From an uncultured Bacilli bacterium (lineage in GTDB: Bacteria > Bacillota_I > Bacilli_A > RF39 > UBA660), in the NCBI GenBank assembly GCA_947627375.1, contig CANQVR010000005.1, forward strand, positions 1 to 39,562: a DNA stretch of 39,562 nt. Reading direction: 5' to 3'. Below are positions 28,861 to 38,174 of this stretch, in pieces. Position 1 is the first letter of the stretch, and each line of letters opens with the position of its first letter. Position numbers and translations under genes: made by a program. The notes beneath the pieces are model-generated. The model did no database searches and was not told the origin of the DNA. It was given only the letters and a program-made list of their open reading frames with translations.

Positions 28861-29398
28861 ATTTTATCTCTAATTTTTCGCAGTAACAATTATCTATATC
28901 TATCTGCGTTAATTCCTCTTTAATATCATCATAATCTAAATTATAATCATTTAATATATAATGAAGACAAGCGATAACTATACCATGAGAAACAATTAAA
29001 ATATTTTCATTTTGATATTTTTCTTTTAATTTATAAGCAAACTTTTTACATCTATCAAAAACTTTATCGTTTCCTTCTATATCTTGTACTTTTTCATTTT
29101 TTTGAGAAAGTTTTTTTATTTCTTCTTTCGTTATTCCTTCAAGACATTTAATTTCTCTTTCCCTTAAAGTATCATCTTTTTCTATTACTACTTTATCTCC
29201 TACTAAAATCATGGCAGTTTGTACCGCTCTAAAAATAGGTGAACATAAACAAGTATCAAAATTTATATTTTTAAGTTTTTCCCGTAATTCATAACACTGC
29301 ATTTCTCCTATTTTACTCAAATGAACAGGAAGAGTACCTTGAACTCTTCCTTCTTCGTTATACTTAGTTTTACCATGACGAACTAAATATACTTTCAT
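28859..29398 (-). CDS. Histidine phosphatase family protein (phosphoglycerate mutase-like)
   Basis: VYLVRHGKTKYNEEGRVQG...LREREIKCLEG...ILIVSHGIVI. Confidence 0.9.
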   Translation of the reverse strand: MKVYLVRHGKTKYNEEGRVQGTLPVHLSKIGEMQCYELREKLKNINFDTCLCSPIFRAVQTAMILVGDKVVIEKDDTLREREIKCLEGITKEEIKKLSQKNEKVQDIEGNDKVFDRCKKFAYKLKEKYQNENILIVSHGIVIACLHYILNDYNLDYDDIKEELTQIDIDNCYCEKLEIK

Positions 29399-30657
29399 TA
29401 TTTAACCTCCAAGCTTTTTCCTTGCTTGCTATAGGTGATAAATTTAGATAAAAAGCCATCTTTTTTATAACTAGAATATCCACTAATTAAATAATCATTA
29501 TTGATTTCTTTTATATCAGTAAAGTAATCATCAAGATTATCTTCACCATAGTTTTCAATATAAATTTTCTTTAAACTAGTTTTATATTTGGCAAGTATAC
29601 CATCATATTTAAAGACATTTAAATTTTTTGTTGTTTTCTTTTTATCTAATACTGCCGTATGACCTACTAAGACAAGATTATGATTAGAATCTAAAATAAT
29701 TTTATTGAATCTCTCCATACCTTTACCTTTATAAGTAACTTCATCTAGTTGGTCACCATCTAAATCATATTTGACTATTAAAGCATCAGTATCAAAGTCA
29801 TTCTTATCTTCACTTAGTTTTTTAGATCCGACAACTATTAATTGATTCCCTGCTTTGACAATACTTGAAAAACCTAACATATCAGTATATTCATAATTAG
29901 TTGTAGATATTCTTTCTCCATTACTATTATACTTGACTAAAATACCAACACGGGCAGCATCTTTTCCAACTACATAAATATTATCTTTATCTACTAAAAT
30001 ATCATTAAATAAACCTGATTTGCTACCACCATAATTAGATCTCCATATTTCTTTTCCTGTTTTATCATATTTAATGATAATTCCACCACCACGTTTATCT
30101 ACACCTAAAGTCATATTTTCAAAAATACTTTGTCCTACTACAATATATCCATCATCAACAACAGCAACATTAGTAAATTTAGAGTCTCCTAAAATTTGTA
30201 AATTCTTTTCAAAAATAATTTTTCCATTTTCATCATATTTTACAAAAAGTGCAGTTCTAACTTTATCTTTCTTTTCAGTTTTAGTCTTTTCATAACTTCC
30301 TACCGCTAGAAAGTTTTTACCATCACTTTTAACACTATAAAATGTACTATTGTATCCTTTATTATAGAATTTTTCCCATATTTTTTCTTTCTTATTATCA
30401 TATTTAGTAATTTTAGCTTTTTCGTATGATTTATTATTGTTGTTATTGCTACCTACTAAGATATAGCCATCCGCAATTTTTTCAAATGAATTAGCACTAT
30501 CTAAATAGACCTTATTATTTTGTCTTTCAATATATTTATATAATATAAATATTCCTTCAGCAAGTAAAATAAGAAGACATATAACTACTATGGAAAACAT
30601 TATTTTTTTATATCTTGTCTCTTTATCTGCTTTTGTTATTTTTTTCTTTTTACTCAT
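29398..30657 (-). CDS. Membrane-anchored beta-propeller-like hypothetical protein
   Basis: N-terminal TM; recurrent GYILVGS/..VKYDENGK..W/..NYGG units. Confidence 0.65.
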   Translation of the reverse strand: MSKKKKITKADKETRYKKIMFSIVVICLLILLAEGIFILYKYIERQNNKVYLDSANSFEKIADGYILVGSNNNNNKSYEKAKITKYDNKKEKIWEKFYNKGYNSTFYSVKSDGKNFLAVGSYEKTKTEKKDKVRTALFVKYDENGKIIFEKNLQILGDSKFTNVAVVDDGYIVVGQSIFENMTLGVDKRGGGIIIKYDKTGKEIWRSNYGGSKSGLFNDILVDKDNIYVVGKDAARVGILVKYNSNGERISTTNYEYTDMLGFSSIVKAGNQLIVVGSKKLSEDKNDFDTDALIVKYDLDGDQLDEVTYKGKGMERFNKIILDSNHNLVLVGHTAVLDKKKTTKNLNVFKYDGILAKYKTSLKKIYIENYGEDNLDDYFTDIKEINNDYLISGYSSYKKDGFLSKFITYSKQGKSLEVK

Positions 30658-30716
30658 TTTATCACCCTTTCGATTTTGCTTTTTTATTGTAACAAAAATA
30701 TTTTTATTTTTCAAAT

Positions 30717-31952
30717 TTACTTTTCTAATACTACTAAAAAGTATTTCTTTTTTCCACGCCTTATAACTAAGTATTTTTGTTCTATGAATTCATTTTTAGT
30801 TATTTGAAGCGTATCATCTGTTATCTTTTCACCATTCAAAGTAATGCTATTATTATTTAAAAATTCTCGTGCTTGTCTTTTACTAGATACAACATTTGCT
30901 TCTACTAATAAATCAACTATATTTGTCTCTTCATTAATAATATGTGGTGTAATGCCTTTAAAGGCAGCTTCTATTTCTTTTCCATTTAATTTTTTTATAT
31001 CTCCATTAAATAAAGTTTCACTGATCTTTATTGCTTCTTCTAAAGCCTCTTTTCCATGAATATCAGTAATTATTTCTCGCGCTAAAGCTTTATGTGCTTC
31101 TCTTAAATGAGGATTCTCTTTATTTTTTTCTTCTAATTTTTCTATTTCCTCTTTCGATAAAAAAGTAAATATTTTTAAATAATCTATTACCATTTCATCA
31201 TCAACATTTATTAAATATTGGTATAGTTCATAACTAGTAGTTTTTTCTTTGTCCAACCATAAAGCATTACCTTCACTCTTACCAAATTTATTACCGTATT
31301 TATCAGTAACAAGAGGCATCGTAAAGCCATAAGCATCACAACCTAATTTTTTCTTAATTAATTCAAGTCCTGTTGTTATATTTCCCCATTGATCAGATCC
31401 TTCTACTTGTAAAATACAATTTTTTTCTTGATATAAGTGAAGAAAATCATATCCTTGAATCAAAGTATAAGAAAATTCTGCAAAAGTAATACCTGTTTCT
31501 AATCTTCTATTTATAATATCTTTATCTAGCATGTAATTAACATTAATATATTTACCTATATCACGTAAAAATTCTAAAAAGCTATATTCTTTCATCCAAT
31601 CATAATTGTTTACTACTTCTACATTACCAGCAAATAGTTTTTCTACTTGTTTTTTTATAGAAATTAAATTTCTTTCCACTTCTTCTTTAGAAATCATTTC
31701 TCTTTCTGCGGTCGGACGAGGATCTCCGATTAATCCTGTTGCACCTCCGATAAGTAAAAGAGGATGATGGCCTGCTTTAGCAAGGCGTTTAGCTGTAACA
31801 AGTGATGAATAATGTCCAAGATGTAAACTATCTGCAGTAGGATCAGTTCCCCAATAGAAAGTTAGTTTTTCATTATTTAATTTATCTTCTAAATCGTTTC
31901 CTGCAGTATCTTTAATTAAGCCTCTCCACTTTAATTCTTCGTATAAAGTCAT
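30717..31952 (-). CDS. tyrS: Tyrosyl-tRNA synthetase
   Basis: YWGTDPTADSLHLGHY, GSDQWGNITTGLELI, KFGKSEG, C-term S4 domain. Confidence 0.97.
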   Translation of the reverse strand: MTLYEELKWRGLIKDTAGNDLEDKLNNEKLTFYWGTDPTADSLHLGHYSSLVTAKRLAKAGHHPLLLIGGATGLIGDPRPTAEREMISKEEVERNLISIKKQVEKLFAGNVEVVNNYDWMKEYSFLEFLRDIGKYINVNYMLDKDIINRRLETGITFAEFSYTLIQGYDFLHLYQEKNCILQVEGSDQWGNITTGLELIKKKLGCDAYGFTMPLVTDKYGNKFGKSEGNALWLDKEKTTSYELYQYLINVDDEMVIDYLKIFTFLSKEEIEKLEEKNKENPHLREAHKALAREIITDIHGKEALEEAIKISETLFNGDIKKLNGKEIEAAFKGITPHIINEETNIVDLLVEANVVSSKRQAREFLNNNSITLNGEKITDDTLQITKNEFIEQKYLVIRRGKKKYFLVVLEK

Positions 31953-31971
31953 ATTATTCCTCCTTTTTCAA

Positions 31972-32189
31972 AATAAAAGTTCTTCATATATAAGGACGAA
32001 AAAACCGCGGTACCACCTTATTTCATGAAGAACATGCACTTTATTTGTTAACGCCAACTACGACTTTTCTCCTAATTTGTATTTCAAAAAATATTTTATT
32101 TTAGTTTCCACCAACCACTAAATCTCTATATTAAAAAAATATTTTTCTACTCGATAATTATTCATACGAAAAGTAATAATAAATTTATA
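31972..32189 (-). promoter_or_regulatory. T-box leader of tyrS (Tyr specifier UAC proposed)
   Basis: Minus strand AAGGTGGTACCGCGG (32020-32006); terminator GTTCTTCAT...ATGAAGAAC + T-rich; GAAA-UAC-AAA specifier candidate near 32082-32080. Confidence 0.92.
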
Positions 32190-32231
32190 TTTACTATCAT
32201 AACATAAATAAGTTTATAAAGTAAGTCTTTT

Positions 32232-32645
32232 TTATTTTATTTCTGCTTTTTCTAATTTCTTTAAAACTTCTTTTGTAACATCAATTGCTTTTAATCTTAG
32301 TTCATCTGCTGCTTTTTTCACTACTGGAGTTCCTTTTTCTTTAGCAACTTCAGCAAGTTTTTCAGTCTTATCTATTAATTCTTTTGATTTTTTCTTTGCA
32401 ATTTTTAAAACTTTTTCACGATCTAAATCTTGTAATTCAAGCTTTATTTCTTCGACTCTAACCATTAGATCTTCTTTTACTTGTTCTTTATCAATTCCTT
32501 CTATTTCTTTTTTTAATTCTTGTAGTTTGTTCATTAAATCCTTTCTAGTTTCGGATCCTTTTTTTGGTGCGAATAAAAGTCCAAGTCCTAATCCTGTTAA
32601 AGCCCCAAGAATAAATTTACCATTATTGTTCTTCTTCATATTCAT
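32232..32645 (-). CDS. YtxH domain-containing protein
   Basis: GKFILGALTGLGLGLLFAPKKGSETRKDL. Confidence 0.85.
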   Translation of the reverse strand: MNMKKNNNGKFILGALTGLGLGLLFAPKKGSETRKDLMNKLQELKKEIEGIDKEQVKEDLMVRVEEIKLELQDLDREKVLKIAKKKSKELIDKTEKLAEVAKEKGTPVVKKAADELRLKAIDVTKEVLKKLEKAEIK

Positions 32646-32907
32646 TATCTTCCTTTCTTTTTCTTTTAATAATATCTATGATTTTACCAACAATTCTATC
32701 GCTCATAATGGCAATAGCATCCGTTGCTCTATCAACAATTGAGAAAAGTCCATTCAATGAATTAACTTTTTCACTTACATCATCCGTTAATTTGTCTATT
32801 TTATTTAATAATTGAATTAAACGAATACCTAAAATAATTAAGACTATTAAAAGTACTATGCCAAATATATATAATAATATCGGTAAAAGTATGTTTAAAA
32901 ACTCCAT
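32623..32907 (-). CDS. DUF948-like membrane protein
   Basis: N-terminal TM, coiled-coil region, paired with YtxH gene. Confidence 0.65.
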   Translation of the reverse strand: MEFLNILLPILLYIFGIVLLIVLIILGIRLIQLLNKIDKLTDDVSEKVNSLNGLFSIVDRATDAIAIMSDRIVGKIIDIIKRKRKEDNEYEEEQ

Positions 32908-32927
32908 ATTATCACCATCTTTTCTTC

Positions 32928-33968
32928 TTATTCTTTTTCATACATCGAATCAATTAAATCAAATAAATTTTCATCTTCTGATTTTTCTTCTGGTTTATTT
33001 TCTTCTATTTTAGTATTTTCTTCTTCTATTTTTTCTCTTGTTTCTTTATTTTCTACGACTCTTCTACCAGTTGCTTTTTCTTTACTTACATCTATATAAT
33101 CATTGTTATATTCTAATCCTAAATCTTCAAAATACTCTTCAGCATCTCCTACGGTTACTTTTGAAACTGATGGAGTTTCATTTTGATCAGTTAAATCTAA
33201 TAAATCATTATTATCTTCGTTTTCAATATCTTCTTCAATATCATGCATGTTTTCTTCTTCTACATCAAACAACATATTTGTATCAGGTTTTATACCGTAT
33301 GCTCTATTTCTTACTTCATCAATATCTAAATGTTCATTTTCAAATGAAGGCATTCTAACCTCTCTTTTAGAAACTATCTCATCTTTTTGATAATTCTTAT
33401 CTAAAACTCCATAAATAGGAGAGATTATTGGAGATGGTTTAAAACTTGATTTTGTCGGTCTAGAATCATACGTATGAGAAGTATTATAATTCTTTTCAAA
33501 ACCAAAAGTTTCCTCTTTCTTGCCTCCTGAGTATAATGGTTTTTCTTCTTTTTTAGGCTCAGGTTTCTTTTCTTCAAGAACTGGCTTTCTCGAATAAAAT
33601 TGTGGTTCAATTTTAGGCTTTTCTTCTTCGTATGAAAAATCATCATCTAAAATTTCTTGGAATTTAAAATCATTATTTCCTTTTAATTCATTTCTATCTT
33701 CCTCAAAATCATCTAGTTGCTCCAAGTGATCGATTTCTTCTTGTTCTTCTTCTTTTGGTGTAGCAATCTTTTTAACTATCGGTTTTTCTTCTTCGATATC
33801 TTCTCTTGCTTGTTCTCTTCCTTTTTTCTTAATCTGCTCAATATCTTTTTCTTTTCTTTTCTCTCTTTTAAATTTTTTTTCTTTTTTCTTTTCTTTTTTA
33901 GGTTTTTCTTCTACATCAACATATTCTTCTTCAAAAAGAGCATTTTTTAATTTTTCCATTAATTTCAT
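32928..33968 (-). CDS. Highly charged, disordered hypothetical protein
   Basis: N-term LMEKLKNALFEEEYVDVEE, K/E-rich linkers, isolated FKPSPIISPIYGVLDKNY motif. Confidence 0.65.
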   Translation of the reverse strand: MKLMEKLKNALFEEEYVDVEEKPKKEKKKEKKFKREKRKEKDIEQIKKKGREQAREDIEEEKPIVKKIATPKEEEQEEIDHLEQLDDFEEDRNELKGNNDFKFQEILDDDFSYEEEKPKIEPQFYSRKPVLEEKKPEPKKEEKPLYSGGKKEETFGFEKNYNTSHTYDSRPTKSSFKPSPIISPIYGVLDKNYQKDEIVSKREVRMPSFENEHLDIDEVRNRAYGIKPDTNMLFDVEEENMHDIEEDIENEDNNDLLDLTDQNETPSVSKVTVGDAEEYFEDLGLEYNNDYIDVSKEKATGRRVVENKETREKIEEENTKIEENKPEEKSEDENLFDLIDSMYEKE

Positions 33969-33986
33969 ACAAGCACCTCTTTCTTG

Positions 33987-34664
33987 TTATTCAACATTAT
34001 CGATTTCTAGATTTTCTTCATCGTTTGCGGCTTTTGTATCTTTTGCAGCATCTTTTTCATATTCTTTTACATAATCTAGAAAGCTATCTGCATTCTTATT
34101 TGGATTTAAAATACTATACTTTTCCTCTTTATAGTTTAGTTTTTTATTGCCTATTAAAGTTCCTAAAACCTTACGATTATATTTGATATTAGATAATAAA
34201 CTACTAATATTCATGACACTTTCTTCTAAAGTATCTTTAGAAATATAGGCTTCTACTTTCATATAATTATACATTGCTTCTATAAAGTACTTATCTTCTT
34301 TTTCAGTTATCTCAAAATAACCAAATTTGTTATCATGTTTAAGTTCTTTTGATAAATAAATATCATTATCTTTTTTATATTTACTTTTTACTTTGTGGTA
34401 GAAACTAATCGCATCTACATAAATATAATAATAATTATTATACTTGTCTTTAAATGTCGCATTATACTCTTCTTTATTAATAAATTTCAAGCCATTTGGA
34501 ACATAATACTTATATCCTTCGTAGTTTACATTATGCATTTTAGGACTATCATAGATAATATCTTCAATAGTTTGATCAATATCACTTATATTCATAATAT
34601 AAACACTACTACATCCTGTTGTGAGAAATACTAAAACAGAGAGTAAAACAATTAATTTTTTCAT
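33987..34664 (-). CDS. Putative lipoprotein
   Basis: MKKLIVLLSVLVFLTTGCSS lipobox. Confidence 0.75.
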   Translation of the reverse strand: MKKLIVLLSVLVFLTTGCSSVYIMNISDIDQTIEDIIYDSPKMHNVNYEGYKYYVPNGLKFINKEEYNATFKDKYNNYYYIYVDAISFYHKVKSKYKKDNDIYLSKELKHDNKFGYFEITEKEDKYFIEAMYNYMKVEAYISKDTLEESVMNISSLLSNIKYNRKVLGTLIGNKKLNYKEEKYSILNPNKNADSFLDYVKEYEKDAAKDTKAANDEENLEIDNVE

Positions 34665-34720
34665 ATTTCACCTACTCTTATACTATTATAACAAACTTTT
34701 ATTAAAATCAAAATGTTTTT

Positions 34721-35356
34721 CTATTTTTTCTTACTTTTAAATGCTTTCAATGCATATATAGGCATATCAAATTTGACGAATTTATCTTCATATTCAGTAG
34801 TTATTAAGTTATCTTGTTTACTATGTAAATCTAATGTAACATCTTTTAAAATAAACTTTTCTTTACTTAAAGTTTCAATAGAATAACAAAATAAATCTTT
34901 ATTATCAGTACGAAGATATATTTCTTCATCCTCTTTAAAACAATTTTTATATTTATCTAAAAATACTTGACTAGTAAGTCTTCTCTTATGGTGACGAACT
35001 TTAGGCCAAGGATCAGAAAAATTAAGATATATCCTATCAATTTCTTTAGAAAATACTTCATCGATATTATAAGCATCCATTCTTACAATATAAAGATTTT
35101 CTATATCGGCATCTATTTTCTTAATAGCTTTAGCAAGAATACTATCAAATCTTTCGATTCCTATATAATTAATATTAGGATTCTTTAAAGCATTTTCTTT
35201 TATAAACTTACCTTTTCCCATACCTATTTCAATATATATAGGATTATCATTTTTAAATAAATCTTTCCAATGTCCATTATAATCCTTAGGATTATCTATA
35301 AATTTAGAACAATTATTTAATATCTCTTCTTTATTTTTAACATTACGAATACGCAT
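34721..35356 (-). CDS. trmB: tRNA (guanine-N7-)-methyltransferase
   Basis: IEIGMGKGKFI, GIERFDSI, FSDPWPKVRHHKRRL. Confidence 0.95.
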   Translation of the reverse strand: MRIRNVKNKEEILNNCSKFIDNPKDYNGHWKDLFKNDNPIYIEIGMGKGKFIKENALKNPNINYIGIERFDSILAKAIKKIDADIENLYIVRMDAYNIDEVFSKEIDRIYLNFSDPWPKVRHHKRRLTSQVFLDKYKNCFKEDEEIYLRTDNKDLFCYSIETLSKEKFILKDVTLDLHSKQDNLITTEYEDKFVKFDMPIYALKAFKSKKK

Positions 35357-35381
35357 AATTCACCTCGCCTTTATATTTTAG

Positions 35382-35407
35382 CACAAATATTGTCTCTTGC
35401 ATACAAT
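35382..35407 (+). promoter_or_regulatory. Mother-cell sigma (SigK/SigE)-like promoter
   Basis: CACA ... CATACAAT with 15 nt after the AC. Confidence 0.45.
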
Positions 35408-35428
35408 AAATATAGGGAGGAAGCGTTT

Positions 35429-35677
35429 ATGAATCAAGGATTTTATCCATTTATGCCTAATATGCAGATGATGCCAGGAAATCCTAATTTTCCAAATTAT
35501 TATGGAGAAAAAGGAAATGATTATGATTTAGTTAATCGAGTTGAAAGATTAGAAAGAGAAGTAAAAAAATTGGAAAGTAGAGTTTATCGTTTAGAAAAAA
35601 ATAATAATGATGACTATCATATTATGTCTAAGGAATATATCAAAGAAGAAGATGATGATAGTTTATATATGGTTTAA
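35429..35677 (+). CDS. Small P/M/N/Y-rich protein, candidate spore coat component
   Basis: MNQGFYPFMPNMQMMPGNPNFPNYYGEKG + coiled coil; SD gggaggaag upstream of ATG. Confidence 0.6.
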   Translation: MNQGFYPFMPNMQMMPGNPNFPNYYGEKGNDYDLVNRVERLEREVKKLESRVYRLEKNNNDDYHIMSKEYIKEEDDDSLYMV

Positions 35678-35687
35678 ATAGAAAAAA

Positions 35688-35711
35688 CACATAAATTTAT
35701 ATGTGTTTAAG
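35688..35711 (+). terminator. Terminator-like hairpin after the small protein gene
   Basis: AAACACATAAA-TTTATATGTGTTT. Confidence 0.5.
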
Positions 35712-35742
35712 CTCATAAGTACCTAGTTGGTACTTTATTTTT

Positions 35743-36645
35743 TTACATCATACACATGATGTTTTTTATTTCTTTTTTACCCATACCAGTAATGTCGCTT
35801 ATAGTGTTAGTATCATAATTCTTTTTTAGCATTTTCTTTACTATATCAGTCTTATTTTGGTTCATTCCAGCATCTCTTCCTACGTTATAAGCATATCTAT
35901 CTTCTATTGCATCTATCTCGGCTTGGGTTAAAAATTCTTCTGTCACTGCCTCTTTGGCATCTTTCCTATATTCTTCCATTATTTCTATTCCTCCTATCTC
36001 TTCTTCTAATCTTTTACTATCTTCTTCATTCATGGCAAGCATAAACTTCTCAAGCATATTTAGTTTCTCATTACGTTGAAACTTCTCTCTAATTCTTGGT
36101 AGTTCTACATGATAAATATATATGTAATCTGTTAATAAGTTCTTTTCTCTTTCTATTAAATCAGATAATCCATATTTTGTCACTGGTGTTTTATTTCCAA
36201 TTATGGAAAAATTATTTAAATCTATTAGTCTTACTTTCTTATAATTATATTTATCTCCTCTTAGTCTTATATTTGAAAATGTCTTACATAAATATTCTAG
36301 GTTACGTAGTAATCTACTTTTATCTATTTGTCCATTCATTTCTATTATTATAATTTCATTATTTACACTACATATAAAATCTGTCATCGTTATTGCATTT
36401 TTAACTTTACTTTGATCTATTTTATTATTTAATAGAATCATATTAGTATAAATATAATTATAATCTTCTTTTAAGACTTCTGAGATTATAAATGCTGCAT
36501 ATTTCTTTTTAGCCTCATTATTTATTATAGTTAGAAACATAGGATTATTAACTGCTGGAACAAACTCATGTTCTTTTACTTTTTTTAAATCTACTAACTT
36601 ATAGGAATTAATATTACTAAATTCATATTCTAGTAATGGCTTCAT
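35743..36645 (-). CDS. Rpn/PD-(D/E)XK nuclease family (transposase-like) protein
   Basis: FMLTI/NNEAKKKYAAFIISEVL, TDFICSVNNEIIIIEMN core, C-terminal region ITGMGKKEIKNIM. Confidence 0.75.
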   Translation of the reverse strand: MKPLLEYEFSNINSYKLVDLKKVKEHEFVPAVNNPMFLTIINNEAKKKYAAFIISEVLKEDYNYIYTNMILLNNKIDQSKVKNAITMTDFICSVNNEIIIIEMNGQIDKSRLLRNLEYLCKTFSNIRLRGDKYNYKKVRLIDLNNFSIIGNKTPVTKYGLSDLIEREKNLLTDYIYIYHVELPRIREKFQRNEKLNMLEKFMLAMNEEDSKRLEEEIGGIEIMEEYRKDAKEAVTEEFLTQAEIDAIEDRYAYNVGRDAGMNQNKTDIVKKMLKKNYDTNTISDITGMGKKEIKNIMCMM

Positions 36646-36890
36646 ATTATGCCTCCTTTCGTCCATAGTTTTAACACAAGAGTAAAACTTATGCAAACGA
36701 CCAATTTTTAAAATTCACTTCAAAAATAAAAGGAATTTAACAAATTCCCCTTAGGCGAATTTATTAAATTCCTAGCTATTTTTATCTTGAAAAAACAAAA
36801 TTCATACTTTTTTAATTTTTTTTACAATAATTTATTAAATGTTTGATTTGTGATATACTAATATTAGTAATAAAACCCGAGGTGATAAAA

Positions 36891-38174
36891 GTGGAATTTA
36901 TTGATAATTTAAATAAAGAAGAATATGAAGAATTTGTCTCAAAAAGTAAATATAATCATTTTATGCAAAGTTATGATTTCGGACAAATAAGAAAAGAAAA
37001 AGGTTTTATTCCTCATTATGTTGGATTAAAAAATAATGGAAACCTAGTTTGTACCGCATTACTTTTAGAAAAGAAATTACCTTTTTCTTACTGTTATTTA
37101 TATTCACCTAGAGGTTATGTAATTGATTTTAATAATAAAGAATTAGTTAAAGAATTCACTTCATATTTAAAAGATTATGCTAAAAAACTTAAAGCTATTT
37201 TTATAAAAATAGATCCTGGAATTAAATTACATGATATTGATCAAAATGGAAATATTATAGGAGACTTTGATAATCATGAATTAGTTACTTTCTTAGAAAG
37301 TATTAACTATAAACACTTAGGTTATAACTTAGGATTTGAACATGAACAACCTAGATTTACTTTTAGAATCAATCTAGATAAAAGTTTCGAAGAAATTTAT
37401 CAAAATATGCATCCTACTACTAGAAAAATTCTAAACAAAGGTAATCAATATAACTTAAATTTATATATTGGAGATGAAACTGATATAGATGACTTTTATA
37501 TTACGATGAAAGAAACTTCCAAAAGAGAAGGTATTATCCAAGCCCCTGTTAAATATTATCTAAATTTTTATAAAACTTTCAATAAAGATGGATTAAGTGA
37601 TCTTTATCTTGTTAAAGCTAATATAGAACAAGTTACTAGTATTTTTGTTAATAGAATTAATAATATAAAAGATAAAATAGAAAGTTATAATAATGATAAT
37701 AAATATAAAAATAAAGATAAAGTTCAAAATAAAATAACTGAAGCACAAAATCAACTTAATAAACTAGGTAAAGAGCTAGAAGAAATAAAAAAAATAGAAG
37801 AAAAAGAGGTAGTATTATCTTCTATTATTACAGTTAAATATGGAGATAAAATTTGGACTGTCCATGGTGGAAACAACTCTTGTCTTATGAACTTAAATGC
37901 TAATTATTTACTTTATTATACTATTATGAAAGATGCTTATGATAATGGTTATAAAGTAATGGACTGTTTTGGTACTTGTGGTATTGCTAATCCTGATAAA
38001 GATAATCCTATTTATGGAATTCATTCTTTTAAGAAAAGATTAGGAGGAGAATATACGGAATTTATTGGTGAATTTGATTATGTAATTAAACCATTTATGT
38101 ATTTTCTATTTACTAAGTTAATTCCTATATATAGAAAGATTATGAAGAAAAAAGCTAGGAAGGAGGAGAATTAA
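36891..38174 (+). CDS. FemAB-family peptidyltransferase (aminoacyl-tRNA:lipid II interpeptide bridge)
   Basis: HFMQSYDFGQIRKEKGF, YSPRGYVIDF, RFTFRINLDKSFEEIYQNMHPTTRK, helical arm, YGIHSFKKRLGGEYTEFIGEFD; GTG start after gaggtg. Confidence 0.9.
   Translation: MEFIDNLNKEEYEEFVSKSKYNHFMQSYDFGQIRKEKGFIPHYVGLKNNGNLVCTALLLEKKLPFSYCYLYSPRGYVIDFNNKELVKEFTSYLKDYAKKLKAIFIKIDPGIKLHDIDQNGNIIGDFDNHELVTFLESINYKHLGYNLGFEHEQPRFTFRINLDKSFEEIYQNMHPTTRKILNKGNQYNLNLYIGDETDIDDFYITMKETSKREGIIQAPVKYYLNFYKTFNKDGLSDLYLVKANIEQVTSIFVNRINNIKDKIESYNNDNKYKNKDKVQNKITEAQNQLNKLGKELEEIKKIEEKEVVLSSIITVKYGDKIWTVHGGNNSCLMNLNANYLLYYTIMKDAYDNGYKVMDCFGTCGIANPDKDNPIYGIHSFKKRLGGEYTEFIGEFDYVIKPFMYFLFTKLIPIYRKIMKKKARKEEN

Noticed and set aside
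30074-31059. ORFs 30074-30295 (+) and 30844-31059 (+)
   Set aside because: Antisense shadows of the beta-propeller gene and tyrS.
33038-33950. Antisense ORFs at 33038-33358 (+) and 33717-33950 (+), and alternate-frame ORF 33425-33646 (-)
   Set aside because: Shadow frames of the K/E-rich gene (poly-F/L translations); no independent start signals.
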